Program-made: the position numbers and the translations under genes | In this document: positions 48,696 to 59,703 of the stretch, piece by piece | Layout: each line of letters starts with the position of its first letter | How positions within the stretch are numbered: position 1 is the first letter of the stretch | NCBI GenBank assembly: GCA_030829955.1 | Contig: JAURNY010000009.1 | Span: forward strand, 40,498 to 104,497 | Reading direction: 5' to 3' | From: Gammaproteobacteria bacterium | Lineage (GTDB): Bacteria > Pseudomonadota > Gammaproteobacteria > Eutrophobiales > Eutrophobiaceae | DNA length: 64,000 nt | Notes under the pieces: generated by a model | Told to the model about the DNA's origin: nothing | The model's database searches: none | What the model saw: the letters and a program-made list of their open reading frames with translations, nothing else

Positions 48696-50114
48696 CTAAT
48701 GCACCATCGCATATTGTTCATGCATTTCTCTTGAAAGCTTGCCAATGTCACCGGCACCCAATGTCAACAACAAATCATCTTGCTGTAATACGCTGCCAAG
48801 AATGTCATGCATGGTTTCGATGTCTTCAATAAAGATCGGATCAACCTGTCCACGTAATCGAACAGCACGACACAATGATCGACTATCCGCTCCTGCAATA
48901 GGATCTTCACCTGCCGGATAAACATCCAGCACTAGCAAAACATCAGCCATAGATAGCACCTTGCAAAAATCTTCAAATAAATCGCGTAATCTGGTGAAAC
49001 GATGCGGTTGATAAATAACTACCAGTCGACGTTTTGGCCAACCTGTCTTAATGGCATTCAAACAGGCCTGAATCTCTGTGGGATGATGCGCATAGTCATC
49101 TATCAAACAGACTGTTTTTTCATTAATAATTATTTGTCCTCTGAGATGACAGCGTCTACCAATACCCTGAAAATGTTTTAATGCATTTACGATCGCGTCA
49201 TCATTAATGCCAAGTTCATGAGCAACAGTAATTGCAGCTAGCGCATTGAGCAGGTTATGTTTGCCCGGCATGTTTAATTCAATTTCGAGCCAGTCTTTAT
49301 TTTGTTTATGCGAAACCTTGAACCAGGTTTTATCACCTTCCTGACGAATTAATTCGGCACTGTAATCTGCTTCGAAATCCATGCCATAAGTAACCACTTG
49401 CCTGGTAACCGAAGGCAGAATTTTCCTGACGCCTTCATCATCAATACACAAAATGGCTAGACCATAGAAAGGCAACTGATGAAGAAACTCGACAAAATGA
49501 TTTCTTAGATTATTAAAGTCGCCACCATAGGTATCCAGATGATCTGCATCGATATTAGTAATAATCGACATTGTTGGCTGCAAGTGTAGAAACGACGCAT
49601 CACTTTCATCTGCTTCTGCGACGAAATAATTACCACTCCCGAGTTTAGCATGCGTACCGGAACTGTTTAACAAACCACCTATAACATAGGTTGGATCAAC
49701 GCCACCTTCTGCTAACACACTAGCTATCAGACTGGTTGTTGTTGTCTTGCCATGAGTGCCGGCAACAGCAATCCCCTGACTAAAACGCATCAACTCTGCC
49801 AGCATTTCTGCTCGCCTAATCACAGGCGTACGATTCTGACGCGCTGCTTTTAATTCTACATTGCTTTCTTTTATCGCACTGGTAATCACTACCGCATCAC
49901 ATTCTGCTACCTGTGTAGCGTCATGACCAATAGCGACATTAATACCCAGAGATTTCAGGTGTTTAGTAATCCTGTTTTCTTTCATATCCGAACCGCTGAC
50001 TTCATAGCCAAGGTTTTTCAATACTTCGGCAATACCGCTCATACCCGCTCCACCAATACCAATAAAGTGAATGCGTTTGACACGACCCATTGTATGAGAA
50101 TGCAAATCAGGCAT
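48696..50114 (-). CDS. murC: UDP-N-acetylmuramate--L-alanine ligase
   Basis: A 472-residue Mur ligase adding L-Ala to UDP-MurNAc. The ATG at 50114 overlaps the murG end by 8 nt; a frame extension to 50216 would add residues unlike MurC. I-H-F-I-G-I-G-G-A-G-M-S-G and G-T-H-G-K-T-T-T mark the UMAG and ATP sites. The C-terminal domain starts with D-D-Y-A-H-H-P-T-E. Confidence 0.96.
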   Translation of the reverse strand: MPDLHSHTMGRVKRIHFIGIGGAGMSGIAEVLKNLGYEVSGSDMKENRITKHLKSLGINVAIGHDATQVAECDAVVITSAIKESNVELKAARQNRTPVIRRAEMLAELMRFSQGIAVAGTHGKTTTTSLIASVLAEGGVDPTYVIGGLLNSSGTHAKLGSGNYFVAEADESDASFLHLQPTMSIITNIDADHLDTYGGDFNNLRNHFVEFLHQLPFYGLAILCIDDEGVRKILPSVTRQVVTYGMDFEADYSAELIRQEGDKTWFKVSHKQNKDWLEIELNMPGKHNLLNALAAITVAHELGINDDAIVNALKHFQGIGRRCHLRGQIIINEKTVCLIDDYAHHPTEIQACLNAIKTGWPKRRLVVIYQPHRFTRLRDLFEDFCKVLSMADVLLVLDVYPAGEDPIAGADSRSLCRAVRLRGQVDPIFIEDIETMHDILGSVLQQDDLLLTLGAGDIGKLSREMHEQYAMVH

Positions 50115-51183
50115 AAGTTGCCTCCACACATGCATTGGCAACAACTTGTGTTGCATCTGGCCTAGCAAGTTGTCTGGCCTTGATTGCCATATCAATACAT
50201 GATTGATAAGACTCAAAGAAACATGTCAAGCATTCCTTGATTCGTTCAACGGTTAAATGCGCCTGTTGAATAATGATTGCCGCACCACCTTCTTCAAGAT
50301 AACGCGCATTAGCTGTTTGATGATCATCTACGGCATAAGGAAATGGTACGAGTATCGAAGCAACACCTGCTATTGCTAACTCCGCGATCGTTAAAGCACC
50401 GGCTCGACAAATAACAATATCTGCCCACGCATACTGAGCTTCCATATCCTTTATAAAAGGTCTGACATCTGCTTGAAGATTAACTTTACGATATTGTTCT
50501 TCAGTAAAATCGAGATGTGTCTCGCCACACTGATGTATTACAGAAAACTTACAGTCAGTTAGTTGTGCCAATCCTGCTGGAATTAGTTCATTTAATTTTG
50601 CTGCACCTAAACTGCCACCCAATACTAATATATTTAAATGCTTTTTATCTTTTAAACGTTGTTCAGGAACTGCAATATTCGTAATTGATTCTCTTACAGG
50701 GTTTCCCGTAATTAATAATTTATCCTGCATTTCAAATGCAGATGGAAAGGACGCCATAATTTTTGTAGCAAATGGCGCTAATAATTTATTTGTCATACCA
50801 GCGATGGCATTTTGTTCATGTATCAATAATGGAATACCCATCAACCATGCAGCAATACCTCCCGGACCGCTGGCAAATCCGCCCATACCCAATACAGCTG
50901 TCGGTTTGATTTCCCACATGATCAACATTGCCTGCCACAATGCGATGAGCAACATGAAAGGTGTCAGACATAAACGAATAAAACCCTTACCTCTCATGCC
51001 ACTAACACGAATGGTTAATAACTGATAACCATGTTCAGGCACGATCTGTTTTTCCAGTCCTTTTTCAGTACCTAACCAATACAACTGAAAACCCTGCTTC
51101 TTCAAACAGTCAGCAACAGCCAGTGCCGGATACACATGTCCACCCGTACCACCTGCCATAATCAATATGGTTTTATCATGCAT
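50107..51183 (-). CDS. murG: lipid II synthase MurG
   Basis: A 358-residue GT28 glycosyltransferase that adds GlcNAc to lipid I. The ATG at 51183 overlaps the ftsW stop by 8 nt and puts the acceptor loop M-A-G-G-T-G-G-H-V-Y-P-A at residues 9-20. An in-frame upstream start at 51240 lies within ftsW and is rejected. G-G-S-L-G-A and C-R-A-G-A-L-T-I-A-E form the donor site. Confidence 0.96.
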   Translation of the reverse strand: MHDKTILIMAGGTGGHVYPALAVADCLKKQGFQLYWLGTEKGLEKQIVPEHGYQLLTIRVSGMRGKGFIRLCLTPFMLLIALWQAMLIMWEIKPTAVLGMGGFASGPGGIAAWLMGIPLLIHEQNAIAGMTNKLLAPFATKIMASFPSAFEMQDKLLITGNPVRESITNIAVPEQRLKDKKHLNILVLGGSLGAAKLNELIPAGLAQLTDCKFSVIHQCGETHLDFTEEQYRKVNLQADVRPFIKDMEAQYAWADIVICRAGALTIAELAIAGVASILVPFPYAVDDHQTANARYLEEGGAAIIIQQAHLTVERIKECLTCFFESYQSCIDMAIKARQLARPDATQVVANACVEATYA

Positions 51184-52378
51184 AGGCAACCACCACTTTC
51201 TGCACGATATTGCGCGTGTCTTGTCGGTTTTCATATTCAATGCGCAAGAGAATTGCGATCAACATGCAATAGGTAATCAAGCTATTACCACCATAACTGA
51301 GTAATGGTAATGTCAATCCTTTGGTGGGCAAGATACCCATGTTCACACCCATATTGATATAAGCCTGAATACCAATGATTAATCCAATGCCATAGGCAAA
51401 ATAGGCCGCAAAATATTTTTCAACTGACTCAGCAACATGCCCAATAACAAATGCGCGCCAGACCAGGAAAGAAAACAAACAGATAATAAAAACACTACCA
51501 AATAAACCGGTTTCTTCTGCAATGACTGAAAAGACAAAGTCGGTATGCGCTTCTGGCAGATAAAATAACTTTTGAATACTGCTACCTAGCCCAACACCAA
51601 GCCACTCACCACGACCAAATGCGATTAATGCTTGTGTAAGCTGAAAACCGGTATCAAATGGATCCTTCCAGGGATCAATAAAGCTCATCAATCTTTGCAT
51701 ACGATAAGGCGACATAATTGCCAGTGTTAATAATATGGTGAAAGCAACACTGACCCAGGCAAAAAATCGTAACAATGGAATACCACCCATAAATAACATA
51801 CCCAAAGCCGTAGTAAACAGGACAACTGTTGCACCGAAGTCGGGTTGCATAAGTAATAAACCGGAAATTATCGTCAACATGACAATAGGTCTAACAAAAC
51901 CAGCGAAATCTGTTTGTACTGTTTGTTTATGTCGAACAATGTAACCTGCTAAATAAGCAATCACACAAAATTTGACTGGTTCTGATGTTTGCAAGGAGAA
52001 AGGTCCGATCTGAATCCAGCGCATGCTACCGTTTACTTCCTTTCCAATACCTGGCACTAATACAAGAAACAACATAACAAATGCCAATATCAACAGAAGT
52101 ACACTAATGTTTTGCCAAAACTGCAGAGGCACTTTGACAATAACAAAAGCAAAGCTAAGACCTATCATCAATGCGACACCCTGACGCCAAAAGAAATGTA
52201 ATGGATCTGCATATTCCTTTGCTGCAATCGAAATTGACGCAGATGCAACCATGATCAAACCAATACACATTAATAGTAATGCAGTATCTAAAAGCCAAAG
52301 ATCATAGCCAGCAAACAATTTATGTTTGATATGCATCTTGCTATTTACTGTTGCCTGTTTTTTTCTATTTGTAGACAT
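51176..52378 (-). CDS. ftsW: septal peptidoglycan polymerase FtsW
   Basis: A 400-residue SEDS glycosyltransferase with about ten membrane segments. W-K-D-P-F-D-T-G-F-Q-L-T-Q-A, G-E-W-L-G-V-G-L-G-S-S-I-Q-K and P-L-L-S-Y-G-G-N-S are SEDS signatures. The catalytic Asp is the one in the P-E-A-H-T-D-F loop. It pairs with FtsI. Its ATG shares one base with the murD stop (TGATG). Confidence 0.96.
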   Translation of the reverse strand: MSTNRKKQATVNSKMHIKHKLFAGYDLWLLDTALLLMCIGLIMVASASISIAAKEYADPLHFFWRQGVALMIGLSFAFVIVKVPLQFWQNISVLLLILAFVMLFLVLVPGIGKEVNGSMRWIQIGPFSLQTSEPVKFCVIAYLAGYIVRHKQTVQTDFAGFVRPIVMLTIISGLLLMQPDFGATVVLFTTALGMLFMGGIPLLRFFAWVSVAFTILLTLAIMSPYRMQRLMSFIDPWKDPFDTGFQLTQALIAFGRGEWLGVGLGSSIQKLFYLPEAHTDFVFSVIAEETGLFGSVFIICLFSFLVWRAFVIGHVAESVEKYFAAYFAYGIGLIIGIQAYINMGVNMGILPTKGLTLPLLSYGGNSLITYCMLIAILLRIEYENRQDTRNIVQKVVVAYA

Positions 52379-53730
52379 CAGTGTTCACTCAACTTCATAA
52401 CAGCATTCGCAAAACTATCGCCACGTTGTTGATAATCTTCGAACATATCAAGGCTTGCACAGGCTGGCGCAAGCAATACTGCATCGCCAGCTGCACCTAT
52501 AGTTGCCGCATGTTCAACGGCTTCTTGCAAACTCGCCATTTTTTCAAATGAGATTTGATTGTCTACCAGTTCTACAAACCGATCAGCATCATGACCTATC
52601 AACAATAAATGTTTAACATGTTTTGTTAATACAGGTAGTAGAGTAGTGATATCTGCTCCTTTACTATCGCCACCAGCTATCAGTATGATTTTTCCGGGAC
52701 GATTTAGGCCTTCAATAGCGGCAATACTCGCACCAACATTGGTTGCTTTCGAATCATTAATCCAATCGACACCGTCAATATTTTTTACTAACTGACATCT
52801 ATGTTTTAAGCCATTAAATGATTTTAAGGCCTTACGCATAGCATCATAAGAAACTGCCATCTCATTAGCTAGTGCCATGCTAGCCAGCGCATTACTAATA
52901 TTATGCTTACCCTTAATACCTAACTCTGCCGTAGTGATAATCTTTTCATCACCATGACATAACCAAAGATGTTCACCTGCTCTATGCAAATGAAAATCAG
53001 CCTGTTTATCTTCATCGATCGAATAGCTCACTGTTTTCTTTGATGAATTTTGCATAGCAGCGACACGTTCATCATCAAAATTGATCACAGCGGTGCCATT
53101 GCCCATGTAAATCTTTTGTTTGGCAGCAGCATATTGTTCAATATCGTCATAACGATCCATGTGATCAGAAGAGATATTGAGTACAGCACTTGCGAGAGTA
53201 TTCATTGAAAAGGTTGTATCGAGCTGAAAGCTTGAGAGTTCCAACACATAAAATTCAGGCATAGATTTATCCAGCAAATCCAGTGCGGGCGTGCCGAGAT
53301 TGGCGCCAGTCTCAATGGTCTTGTTATCAGCTTTTGCCATTAAGGATAACAAGGTGGTGACAGTGCTTTTCCCATTAGAACCGGTAATAGCAATTATCGG
53401 TGACTTTGCCTCGCGACAGAATATTTCAATATCCCCAACAATATCCTTGCCTTTCTTAATTGCAGTTTGTAATGCAGGTTCACGCAAAGACACACCTGGA
53501 CTAACAATGATTTGTTCTGCCAATAGACATAATTCGGCATCCAGTTCACCGGCAACAAACTGCACATCAGGAAATTGTTTTGTTAAGTAATCTAATGCAG
53601 GTGGATGACTTCTTGTATCTGTCACCATAAGATTATCTACACCTTTATTTTTTAAATGGCGTACACAAGACAAACCGGTTTTACCCAAACCGATAATCAA
53701 AGCATCTATTGCTATATGCTTTTTAGTCAT
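52378..53730 (-). CDS. murD: UDP-N-acetylmuramoylalanine--D-glutamate ligase
   Basis: A 450-residue Mur ligase. The ATG at 53730 is preceded by AAAGAAAG; a TTG at 53760 is a weaker alternative. G-L-G-K-T-G begins the UMAG domain, G-S-N-G-K-S-T-V is the P-loop near 115, and N-D-S-K-A-T-N marks the central active site. mraY precedes it. Confidence 0.96.
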   Translation of the reverse strand: MTKKHIAIDALIIGLGKTGLSCVRHLKNKGVDNLMVTDTRSHPPALDYLTKQFPDVQFVAGELDAELCLLAEQIIVSPGVSLREPALQTAIKKGKDIVGDIEIFCREAKSPIIAITGSNGKSTVTTLLSLMAKADNKTIETGANLGTPALDLLDKSMPEFYVLELSSFQLDTTFSMNTLASAVLNISSDHMDRYDDIEQYAAAKQKIYMGNGTAVINFDDERVAAMQNSSKKTVSYSIDEDKQADFHLHRAGEHLWLCHGDEKIITTAELGIKGKHNISNALASMALANEMAVSYDAMRKALKSFNGLKHRCQLVKNIDGVDWINDSKATNVGASIAAIEGLNRPGKIILIAGGDSKGADITTLLPVLTKHVKHLLLIGHDADRFVELVDNQISFEKMASLQEAVEHAATIGAAGDAVLLAPACASLDMFEDYQQRGDSFANAVMKLSEH

Positions 53731-53770
53731 TGCTTTCTTTGATTCCTCTAGACAAAACAAACCACATTCC

Positions 53771-54853
53771 TCAACGTATCTTCAAACTTGATAAACCGAT
53801 GAGTACAAGTACAACCGTAATAATCCAGAAACGCACAATTACGCGAGGCTCTGGCCAACCTTTTAATTCATAGTGATGATGTAATGGCGCCATTTTAAAA
53901 ATTCGTTTACCAGTCAATTTGAATGAGGCCACCTGCAAAATTACAGATACCGTTTCAATGACAAATACACCGCCCATGATTAATAGCGCCAACTCCTGAC
54001 GAATAATAACCGCAACAACACCTAATGCCGCACCAAGTGACAAGGCGCCGACATCTCCCATAAAGACCTGTGCGGGATAAGTGTTAAACCAGAGAAAACC
54101 CAAACCAGCCCCCACCATGGCAGCACAAAATATTGTGATTTCGCCTGTGCCCGGGACATAAGGAATGCCAAGATAATCTGAAAAACGTATATGCCCTGTT
54201 GCATAGACAAAGATTGCCAATGCACCTGCAACCATTACTGTAGGGAGTATGGCGAGGCCGTCCAAACCATCTGTTAAATTAACCGCATTACTTGATCCGA
54301 CAATGACAAAATAGCTGAACACGACATAGGCCCAACCCAAATCAAATACCCATGACTTGATAAACGGCACAATGATTTGCGTTTCAACGTTTAATGTTGC
54401 GGTTTGATATAAATACAAGGCAGCTATCAGGGCAATAAAAGATTGCAGCAAATATTTATATTTCGCTCTTAACCCTTTTGGATCGCTATAGATCACTTTC
54501 TTATAGTCATCGACCAGACCGATTAGACCAAAACTAAGTGTCACCAATAAAACTAACCAAATATAACGATTACTTAAATCGGCCCAACATAGAGTACTGA
54601 TAGTGATGGATAACAGAATAAGCGCGCCACCCATCGTCGGTGTTCCGGTTTTTTGCAGATGACTTTGTGGTCCATCATCCCTGATACTCTGACCTATTTG
54701 TTTTAGCGTTAATTTACGAATCAGATACGGACCAAATACGAGCGATATAAATAATGAGGTCAAAACACCCAGAATAGTTCGCAGCGTAAGATAACGAAAT
54801 ACACCGAAACCACTCTCGTACTGCATCAAATATTCACTTAACCAAAGCAGCAT
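53771..54853 (-). CDS. mraY: phospho-N-acetylmuramoyl-pentapeptide transferase
   Basis: A 360-residue membrane enzyme forming lipid I. About ten membrane segments, with G-T-P-T-M-G-G near 72, D-D-Y-K-K near 115, [12 protein letters not shown] near 190 and the H-H-H-Y-E-L-K-G-W loop near 325. Metal-binding Asp residues are intact. The ATG shares one base with the murF stop. Confidence 0.97.
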   Translation of the reverse strand: MLLWLSEYLMQYESGFGVFRYLTLRTILGVLTSLFISLVFGPYLIRKLTLKQIGQSIRDDGPQSHLQKTGTPTMGGALILLSITISTLCWADLSNRYIWLVLLVTLSFGLIGLVDDYKKVIYSDPKGLRAKYKYLLQSFIALIAALYLYQTATLNVETQIIVPFIKSWVFDLGWAYVVFSYFVIVGSSNAVNLTDGLDGLAILPTVMVAGALAIFVYATGHIRFSDYLGIPYVPGTGEITIFCAAMVGAGLGFLWFNTYPAQVFMGDVGALSLGAALGVVAVIIRQELALLIMGGVFVIETVSVILQVASFKLTGKRIFKMAPLHHHYELKGWPEPRVIVRFWIITVVLVLIGLSSLKIR

Positions 54854-56211
54854 CAGTATTGCTCCTCAGTTATGGCATTCACTACTCGTTCCATTTTCAT
54901 GGATCTGGAACCTTTAACCAGTATAGTTATATTACTTCCTAAAAGGCTTTTGATATGTTTGTTTAATTCATCAATATTTCTAAAATGAATTGCGCCTTCA
55001 CCGAAACTTTGTTGTGCATACTGACTCAATTCGCCTAATGTAAACAGGCCATCTATACCTGCTTTACTGGCAATTTGTCCGGCTTCAGCATGTAAATCAG
55101 CTGCTGTATTTCCAAGTTCACCCATATCTCCCAACACAAGATATCGTTTACCTTTAATATGACTTAGTACAGAAATAGCAGCAGCTAACGATGCAGGATT
55201 AGCATTATAGGTATCATCGATGATGCGACTTTCGTGTTGACCTGACAGGAATTGCAAACGACCTTTTACACCAGTTAACTTTTCCAGACCCTGTTTAATG
55301 AGTTCAAGTGATATATTTAAACTGAGACAACATGCAGCTGCGGCAAGTGCATTCTTTACATTGTGCATACCAACCAGAGGTAATTTGATTTGAATCGCTT
55401 TATTACCAATATGTAAATTAAATTTAATATTTTTTTGTTCTATCTGTTCCAGAATATCGCTGGCATAAACATCAGCCTGATTATTAGTCAATGAAAAGCA
55501 ACACGTTTGACGTTCTGCACATATGTTCTTCCAGTAGTCTGCATAATCGTCATCAGCGTTGATTACTGCCACACCGGCTTCCTGTAAACCGGAATAGATC
55601 TCGGCTTTAGCTTTGGCAACACTATCAACACTACCGAATCCTTCAAGATGAGCCGGCGCGCATTGTGTAATCACAGCAACATCCGGTTTCGTTATGGCAC
55701 TTAGCCATTCGATCTCACCAATATGATTAGCACCCATTTCAATAACCGCATAGTTATGCAAACCATCTAAAGCAAATAATGTAAGTGGCACACCTATATC
55801 GTTATTCAAATTACCTGAAGTTGCATGAGTTGAGCCTGCTTCCGACAAGATAGACTTCACCATTTCCTTGACAGATGTTTTGCCATTACTACCTGTCACG
55901 GCAACAATACGAACATCTAGCGTTTCTCTCCAACGCTGTGCCAACAAGCCCATTGCGTGCTTTGCATCTTGAACAAGTAATGTAGGTAATATCTTTTCAG
56001 ATTGCTTATCTATTAAACAGGAAGATGCACCTTTTTCCGCTGCCTGTTCGATGAAATTATGACCATCAAAATTTTCACCATGCAATGCAATAAATAAATT
56101 ATCTTTTTCTATGGTGCGTGTGTCTGTACTGCAACCATTGAATTCAACATCCGCACCGATGAGGCTCGCATTAATAGCTAAAACAACATCTGATAACTGC
56201 ATTCTTATCAT
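54853..56211 (-). CDS. murF: UDP-MurNAc-tripeptide--D-alanyl-D-alanine ligase
   Basis: A 452-residue Mur ligase adding D-Ala-D-Ala. [11 protein letters not shown] is the P-loop near 108. G-A-N-H-I-G-E-I and [10 protein letters not shown] are MurF-specific. Start and stop overlap neighbours by ATGA and TGATG, so translation is chained with murE and mraY. Confidence 0.96.
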   Translation of the reverse strand: MIRMQLSDVVLAINASLIGADVEFNGCSTDTRTIEKDNLFIALHGENFDGHNFIEQAAEKGASSCLIDKQSEKILPTLLVQDAKHAMGLLAQRWRETLDVRIVAVTGSNGKTSVKEMVKSILSEAGSTHATSGNLNNDIGVPLTLFALDGLHNYAVIEMGANHIGEIEWLSAITKPDVAVITQCAPAHLEGFGSVDSVAKAKAEIYSGLQEAGVAVINADDDYADYWKNICAERQTCCFSLTNNQADVYASDILEQIEQKNIKFNLHIGNKAIQIKLPLVGMHNVKNALAAAACCLSLNISLELIKQGLEKLTGVKGRLQFLSGQHESRIIDDTYNANPASLAAAISVLSHIKGKRYLVLGDMGELGNTAADLHAEAGQIASKAGIDGLFTLGELSQYAQQSFGEGAIHFRNIDELNKHIKSLLGSNITILVKGSRSMKMERVVNAITEEQY

Positions 56212-57710
56212 GCTGTTTCCTCTACCAATCGACGCGCCAGCTCACGATCACTAAATGGTATGACATCATTACCTATAGTCTGTGTCGTTTCGTGGCCCTT
56301 ACCGGCAATTAATACGATGTCATCCTTTTCAGCTTCATGAAATGTATTGGTAATCGCATCAGAACGATCGTAACGAACCGCTATGCGTTCCTTGTTTTGC
56401 ATACCAGCAAGTATCTGCGCAATAATACGTTCAGGTTTTTCACTACGTGGATTGTCATTCGTTAAGATAACAACATCGGCCAAAGTCTCTGCAATATTAC
56501 CCATCTGTGGTCGTTTGCCGGTATCACGATCTCCACCACAACCAAAAACGCAATACAGTTTACCCTTACAGTATGACCGTAAACTCGTTAATGCCTTTTC
56601 AAGTGCATCAGGAGTATGTGCATAATCAACAACCAATAACGGTTTATTGTTGCTGGTAAAACATTCCATTCTTCCGGGCACGCCGGTAAAGACACAAATC
56701 GCCTTTGCGGCATCTTCTTTGGCAATATTATTTGCACAAAGTGTGGAAAAAACAGCAAGGACATTGGGTATATTAAAATCACCCAAAAGTCCGGTTTTAA
56801 TCGTGACGTCGCCCCATGAACTTGCAACTTTTATAATGGTTATTAAATCATCTGTTTTTAAAACCTCTTTTACACAAACTTTTTTTATTCCGGTTGCGTC
56901 AATGTTACCTGAGGTGCTGTAAGCAATAATTTCAATTTCCTGCTTTATTTCTTTTATCAGTTTACGACCAAAACCATCATCGTAATTTATAACTGCTTTC
57001 TTTAAACCCGGGGTATGAAAAAGTTTCGCTTTTGCAGATGCATAGTTTTCAAAGGTTTCATGATAATCAATATGATCATGACTTAGGTTTGTAAAAACAG
57101 CAGTATCAAACTGCACATTGGCAACACGCGCCTGGTCCAGTGCATGTGAAGAGACTTCCATGGATACTGTTTCAACATCATTACGCCACGCTGAAAATAA
57201 TGCATGTAAATTTATCGGATCTGGTGTTGTCATATTGCCACTATGCAGGGCATTTGACTTCCCATATCCTAATGTTCCAATGAATGCTGCCTTATTATTA
57301 ATATAATTAAGTGCATAAGAGAGCATATAGGCAACAGTTGTTTTACCATTAGTACCGGTAACACCAATCACATTCATATCGTGAGTTGGTTCTGAAAAAT
57401 ACCGACTAGCAATTTGACCTACATGCTTACGTAGCTCCTTAACCTTATAAACTGTCACATGTTCATGCAAAATTTGCACATCAGCGTTCTCATCAATAGC
57501 GATCGCTATAGCACCGGAATTGATTGCATCATCAATAAAGTTCATTCCATTAAGAGATGAACCTTGGTAGGCCATAAACAGATCGCCCGGTTTTACCATG
57601 CGGCTATCTATGGCAATCCCTTCGATTTGTAGATCTGTTTCAATATCACAAATATCTGCAAACAGTGCTTTGATACTAATTGAAGGTTTTTTGGCTTTTG
57701 CTGTCATCAT
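56208..57710 (-). CDS. murE: UDP-MurNAc-dipeptide--2,6-diaminopimelate ligase
   Basis: A 500-residue Mur ligase. G-V-T-G-T-N-G-K-T-T is the P-loop near 118. D-N-P-R-S-E near residue 418 is the DNPR motif that selects meso-diaminopimelate, so the stem peptide has mDAP at position 3. Overlaps ftsI by 4 nt. Confidence 0.97.
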   Translation of the reverse strand: MMTAKAKKPSISIKALFADICDIETDLQIEGIAIDSRMVKPGDLFMAYQGSSLNGMNFIDDAINSGAIAIAIDENADVQILHEHVTVYKVKELRKHVGQIASRYFSEPTHDMNVIGVTGTNGKTTVAYMLSYALNYINNKAAFIGTLGYGKSNALHSGNMTTPDPINLHALFSAWRNDVETVSMEVSSHALDQARVANVQFDTAVFTNLSHDHIDYHETFENYASAKAKLFHTPGLKKAVINYDDGFGRKLIKEIKQEIEIIAYSTSGNIDATGIKKVCVKEVLKTDDLITIIKVASSWGDVTIKTGLLGDFNIPNVLAVFSTLCANNIAKEDAAKAICVFTGVPGRMECFTSNNKPLLVVDYAHTPDALEKALTSLRSYCKGKLYCVFGCGGDRDTGKRPQMGNIAETLADVVILTNDNPRSEKPERIIAQILAGMQNKERIAVRYDRSDAITNTFHEAEKDDIVLIAGKGHETTQTIGNDVIPFSDRELARRLVEETA

Positions 57711-59443
57711 CCATCAAACCCCTCATCAAGTTCCAGATCAGGTCGGTTTGCCATAATGGGACTGGTAATCGCAGGTAAATTATCCGGCGCGATATTAAGT
57801 ATTCTAAAAGCACCTTCCATCACTCTGGCAAAAACAGGTGCGGCAACTACACCACCAAAATAACCATTACCCCTAGGTTCATCGATCAGAACCACCATGA
57901 CATAACGAGGATCGCTTGCCGGCGCGATACCAGCAAAAAGAGACAGATAACGATCATCCGAATAACCACCACGTGTTGATTTATGTACTGTACCGGTTTT
58001 TCCAATGACACGATAACCGCGCACGGCTGCGCGTTTACCAGTACCTTCGGAAGAGACAACGGTTTCCATCATCTTTCTAACTTGTCTTGCCGTACTTTCC
58101 GGTAAAACACGTTTGCCAGAAACCGTGCCAGATACTTTGATGAATGAAACTGGCAACATAACGCCACCCGTTGCCAGCACAGAATAGGCATGTGCTAATT
58201 GCAATGGTGTTACAGATAAACCATAACCAAATGATAATGTCGCAATCTCAACATCAGACCATGTATTGTAAGAATTTAATATTCCGCTGGATTCACCGGG
58301 AAAACCACTACCAGTAAGCTGACCAAAACCAAAACTATTTAATGCTTCCCAATATTTTTTTGGTTCAAGTGATAATGCAATTTTAGTTGCGCCTACATTA
58401 CTGGACTTGGTAATAACTTTAGTCACATTGATATCACCATAGTTATGCATATCACGAATCGTATGTTCACCCACCTTGATATAACCAGGTGCTGTATCGA
58501 TTCGAGTATGTGGTTGAAAATTCCCATATTCCAGACCGGCAGCAATCGTAAACGGTTTCATGGTCGAACCCGGTTCAAACACATCGGTCAATGCCCGGTT
58601 TCGATAAAACTGGCTTTTTAAACCACCTCGATTGTTAGGGTTATAGGAAGGTTGACCAACCATCGCAATCACTTCACCAGTATTAATGTCCAGCATCACC
58701 AGTGATCCACTTTTTGCACGATGATGTTTTACAGCTGCTGCTAATTCACGATATGCAAGATATTGGACACGTCTGTCTATACTTAGTATCAAATCTTTAC
58801 CAGGTCTTGGCGTCTTGATACTTTCTATATTTTCAATAACACGGTTTAATCGATCTTTTAATACTCTTTTCGCACCTGACTCACCAGCTAACCAATCATT
58901 ATAGGCAAGCTCCAGTCCTTCCTGACCCTGATCATCGATATTGGTAAAACCGATAATATGAGAAGTCACTTCTGCAGCTGGATAGTAACGCTTGTATTCG
59001 CTCAGTGTTGACACACCTTTAATCGCAATGGCTTGTACGGCTTCAACTACATCAGGTATTGCATGGCGTTTTAAATAAATAAAATCGCGACTAACTCGAC
59101 CGCGTAATAAATCTTTTAAATCTTTTATAGACATATCCAATGCTTTAGCCAGCGCTGGTAATTTTTCTGCATCATCCAGTGCCTTTCTTGGGTTAGCCCA
59201 GATAGACTCAACTGGCGTACTCATTGCAAGTTGTTCACCATTGCGATCAGTAATCACACCCCTATGTGCAGGAATTTCCACTACACGTATGGAACGAGCA
59301 TCACCCTGTTCCTGTAAAATATCTTTATTCCATAATTGTAAATATGCAGCACGACTAATGAGCACAGTCATACCACACATAAACAAACCCAGAATGAACC
59401 AGCGGCGTAATGGGTATTGAGGTTGTACCGTTCTGATAATCAT
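57707..59443 (-). CDS. ftsI: septal transpeptidase FtsI (PBP3)
   Basis: A 578-residue class B penicillin-binding protein. One N-terminal membrane segment (~18-36), a pedestal domain, then the transpeptidase: catalytic Ser in G-S-T-M-K-P near 297, S-S-N near 345 and K-T-G-T near 480. It works with FtsW at the septum. Its ATG overlaps the ftsL TGA. Confidence 0.97.
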   Translation of the reverse strand: MIIRTVQPQYPLRRWFILGLFMCGMTVLISRAAYLQLWNKDILQEQGDARSIRVVEIPAHRGVITDRNGEQLAMSTPVESIWANPRKALDDAEKLPALAKALDMSIKDLKDLLRGRVSRDFIYLKRHAIPDVVEAVQAIAIKGVSTLSEYKRYYPAAEVTSHIIGFTNIDDQGQEGLELAYNDWLAGESGAKRVLKDRLNRVIENIESIKTPRPGKDLILSIDRRVQYLAYRELAAAVKHHRAKSGSLVMLDINTGEVIAMVGQPSYNPNNRGGLKSQFYRNRALTDVFEPGSTMKPFTIAAGLEYGNFQPHTRIDTAPGYIKVGEHTIRDMHNYGDINVTKVITKSSNVGATKIALSLEPKKYWEALNSFGFGQLTGSGFPGESSGILNSYNTWSDVEIATLSFGYGLSVTPLQLAHAYSVLATGGVMLPVSFIKVSGTVSGKRVLPESTARQVRKMMETVVSSEGTGKRAAVRGYRVIGKTGTVHKSTRGGYSDDRYLSLFAGIAPASDPRYVMVVLIDEPRGNGYFGGVVAAPVFARVMEGAFRILNIAPDNLPAITSPIMANRPDLELDEGFDG

Positions 59444-59703
59444 TCTTCGATCAACACCACATAACTTTTATCCGGCATGCGCATTTGTAAATTCAGACGC
59501 GCAACATTTTCAATTCGATCAGTAATTGCCCAGGTACTTTGTTCCAGCTGTAATCGTCCCCACTCTTCTTTCAATTCATAGCCAGTGCGCTCCAAAGCCT
59601 GCAACTCAACAAAAAGACGTCGGGCATCATGGCGAGTCATCACGACATAAATCGCGGTTAAAAATACTGCCAGATATAAAGTAGTCATTATTAGCGGTTT
59701 CAA
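59440..59703 (-). CDS. ftsL: cell division protein FtsL
   Basis: An 87-residue bitopic protein with one membrane segment (~3-20) and a leucine-zipper-like coiled coil that pairs with FtsB. The first codon is a TTG overlapping the rsmH stop (TTGA); an ATG at 59688 is the alternative. Identity rests on size, topology and place between rsmH and ftsI. Confidence 0.9.
   Translation of the reverse strand: MKPLIMTTLYLAVFLTAIYVVMTRHDARRLFVELQALERTGYELKEEWGRLQLEQSTWAITDRIENVARLNLQMRMPDKSYVVLIEE

Noticed and set aside
50114..50216. N-terminal extension of murC
   Set aside because: It lies inside murG and adds residues unlike MurC; the ATG at 50114 overlaps the murG stop properly.
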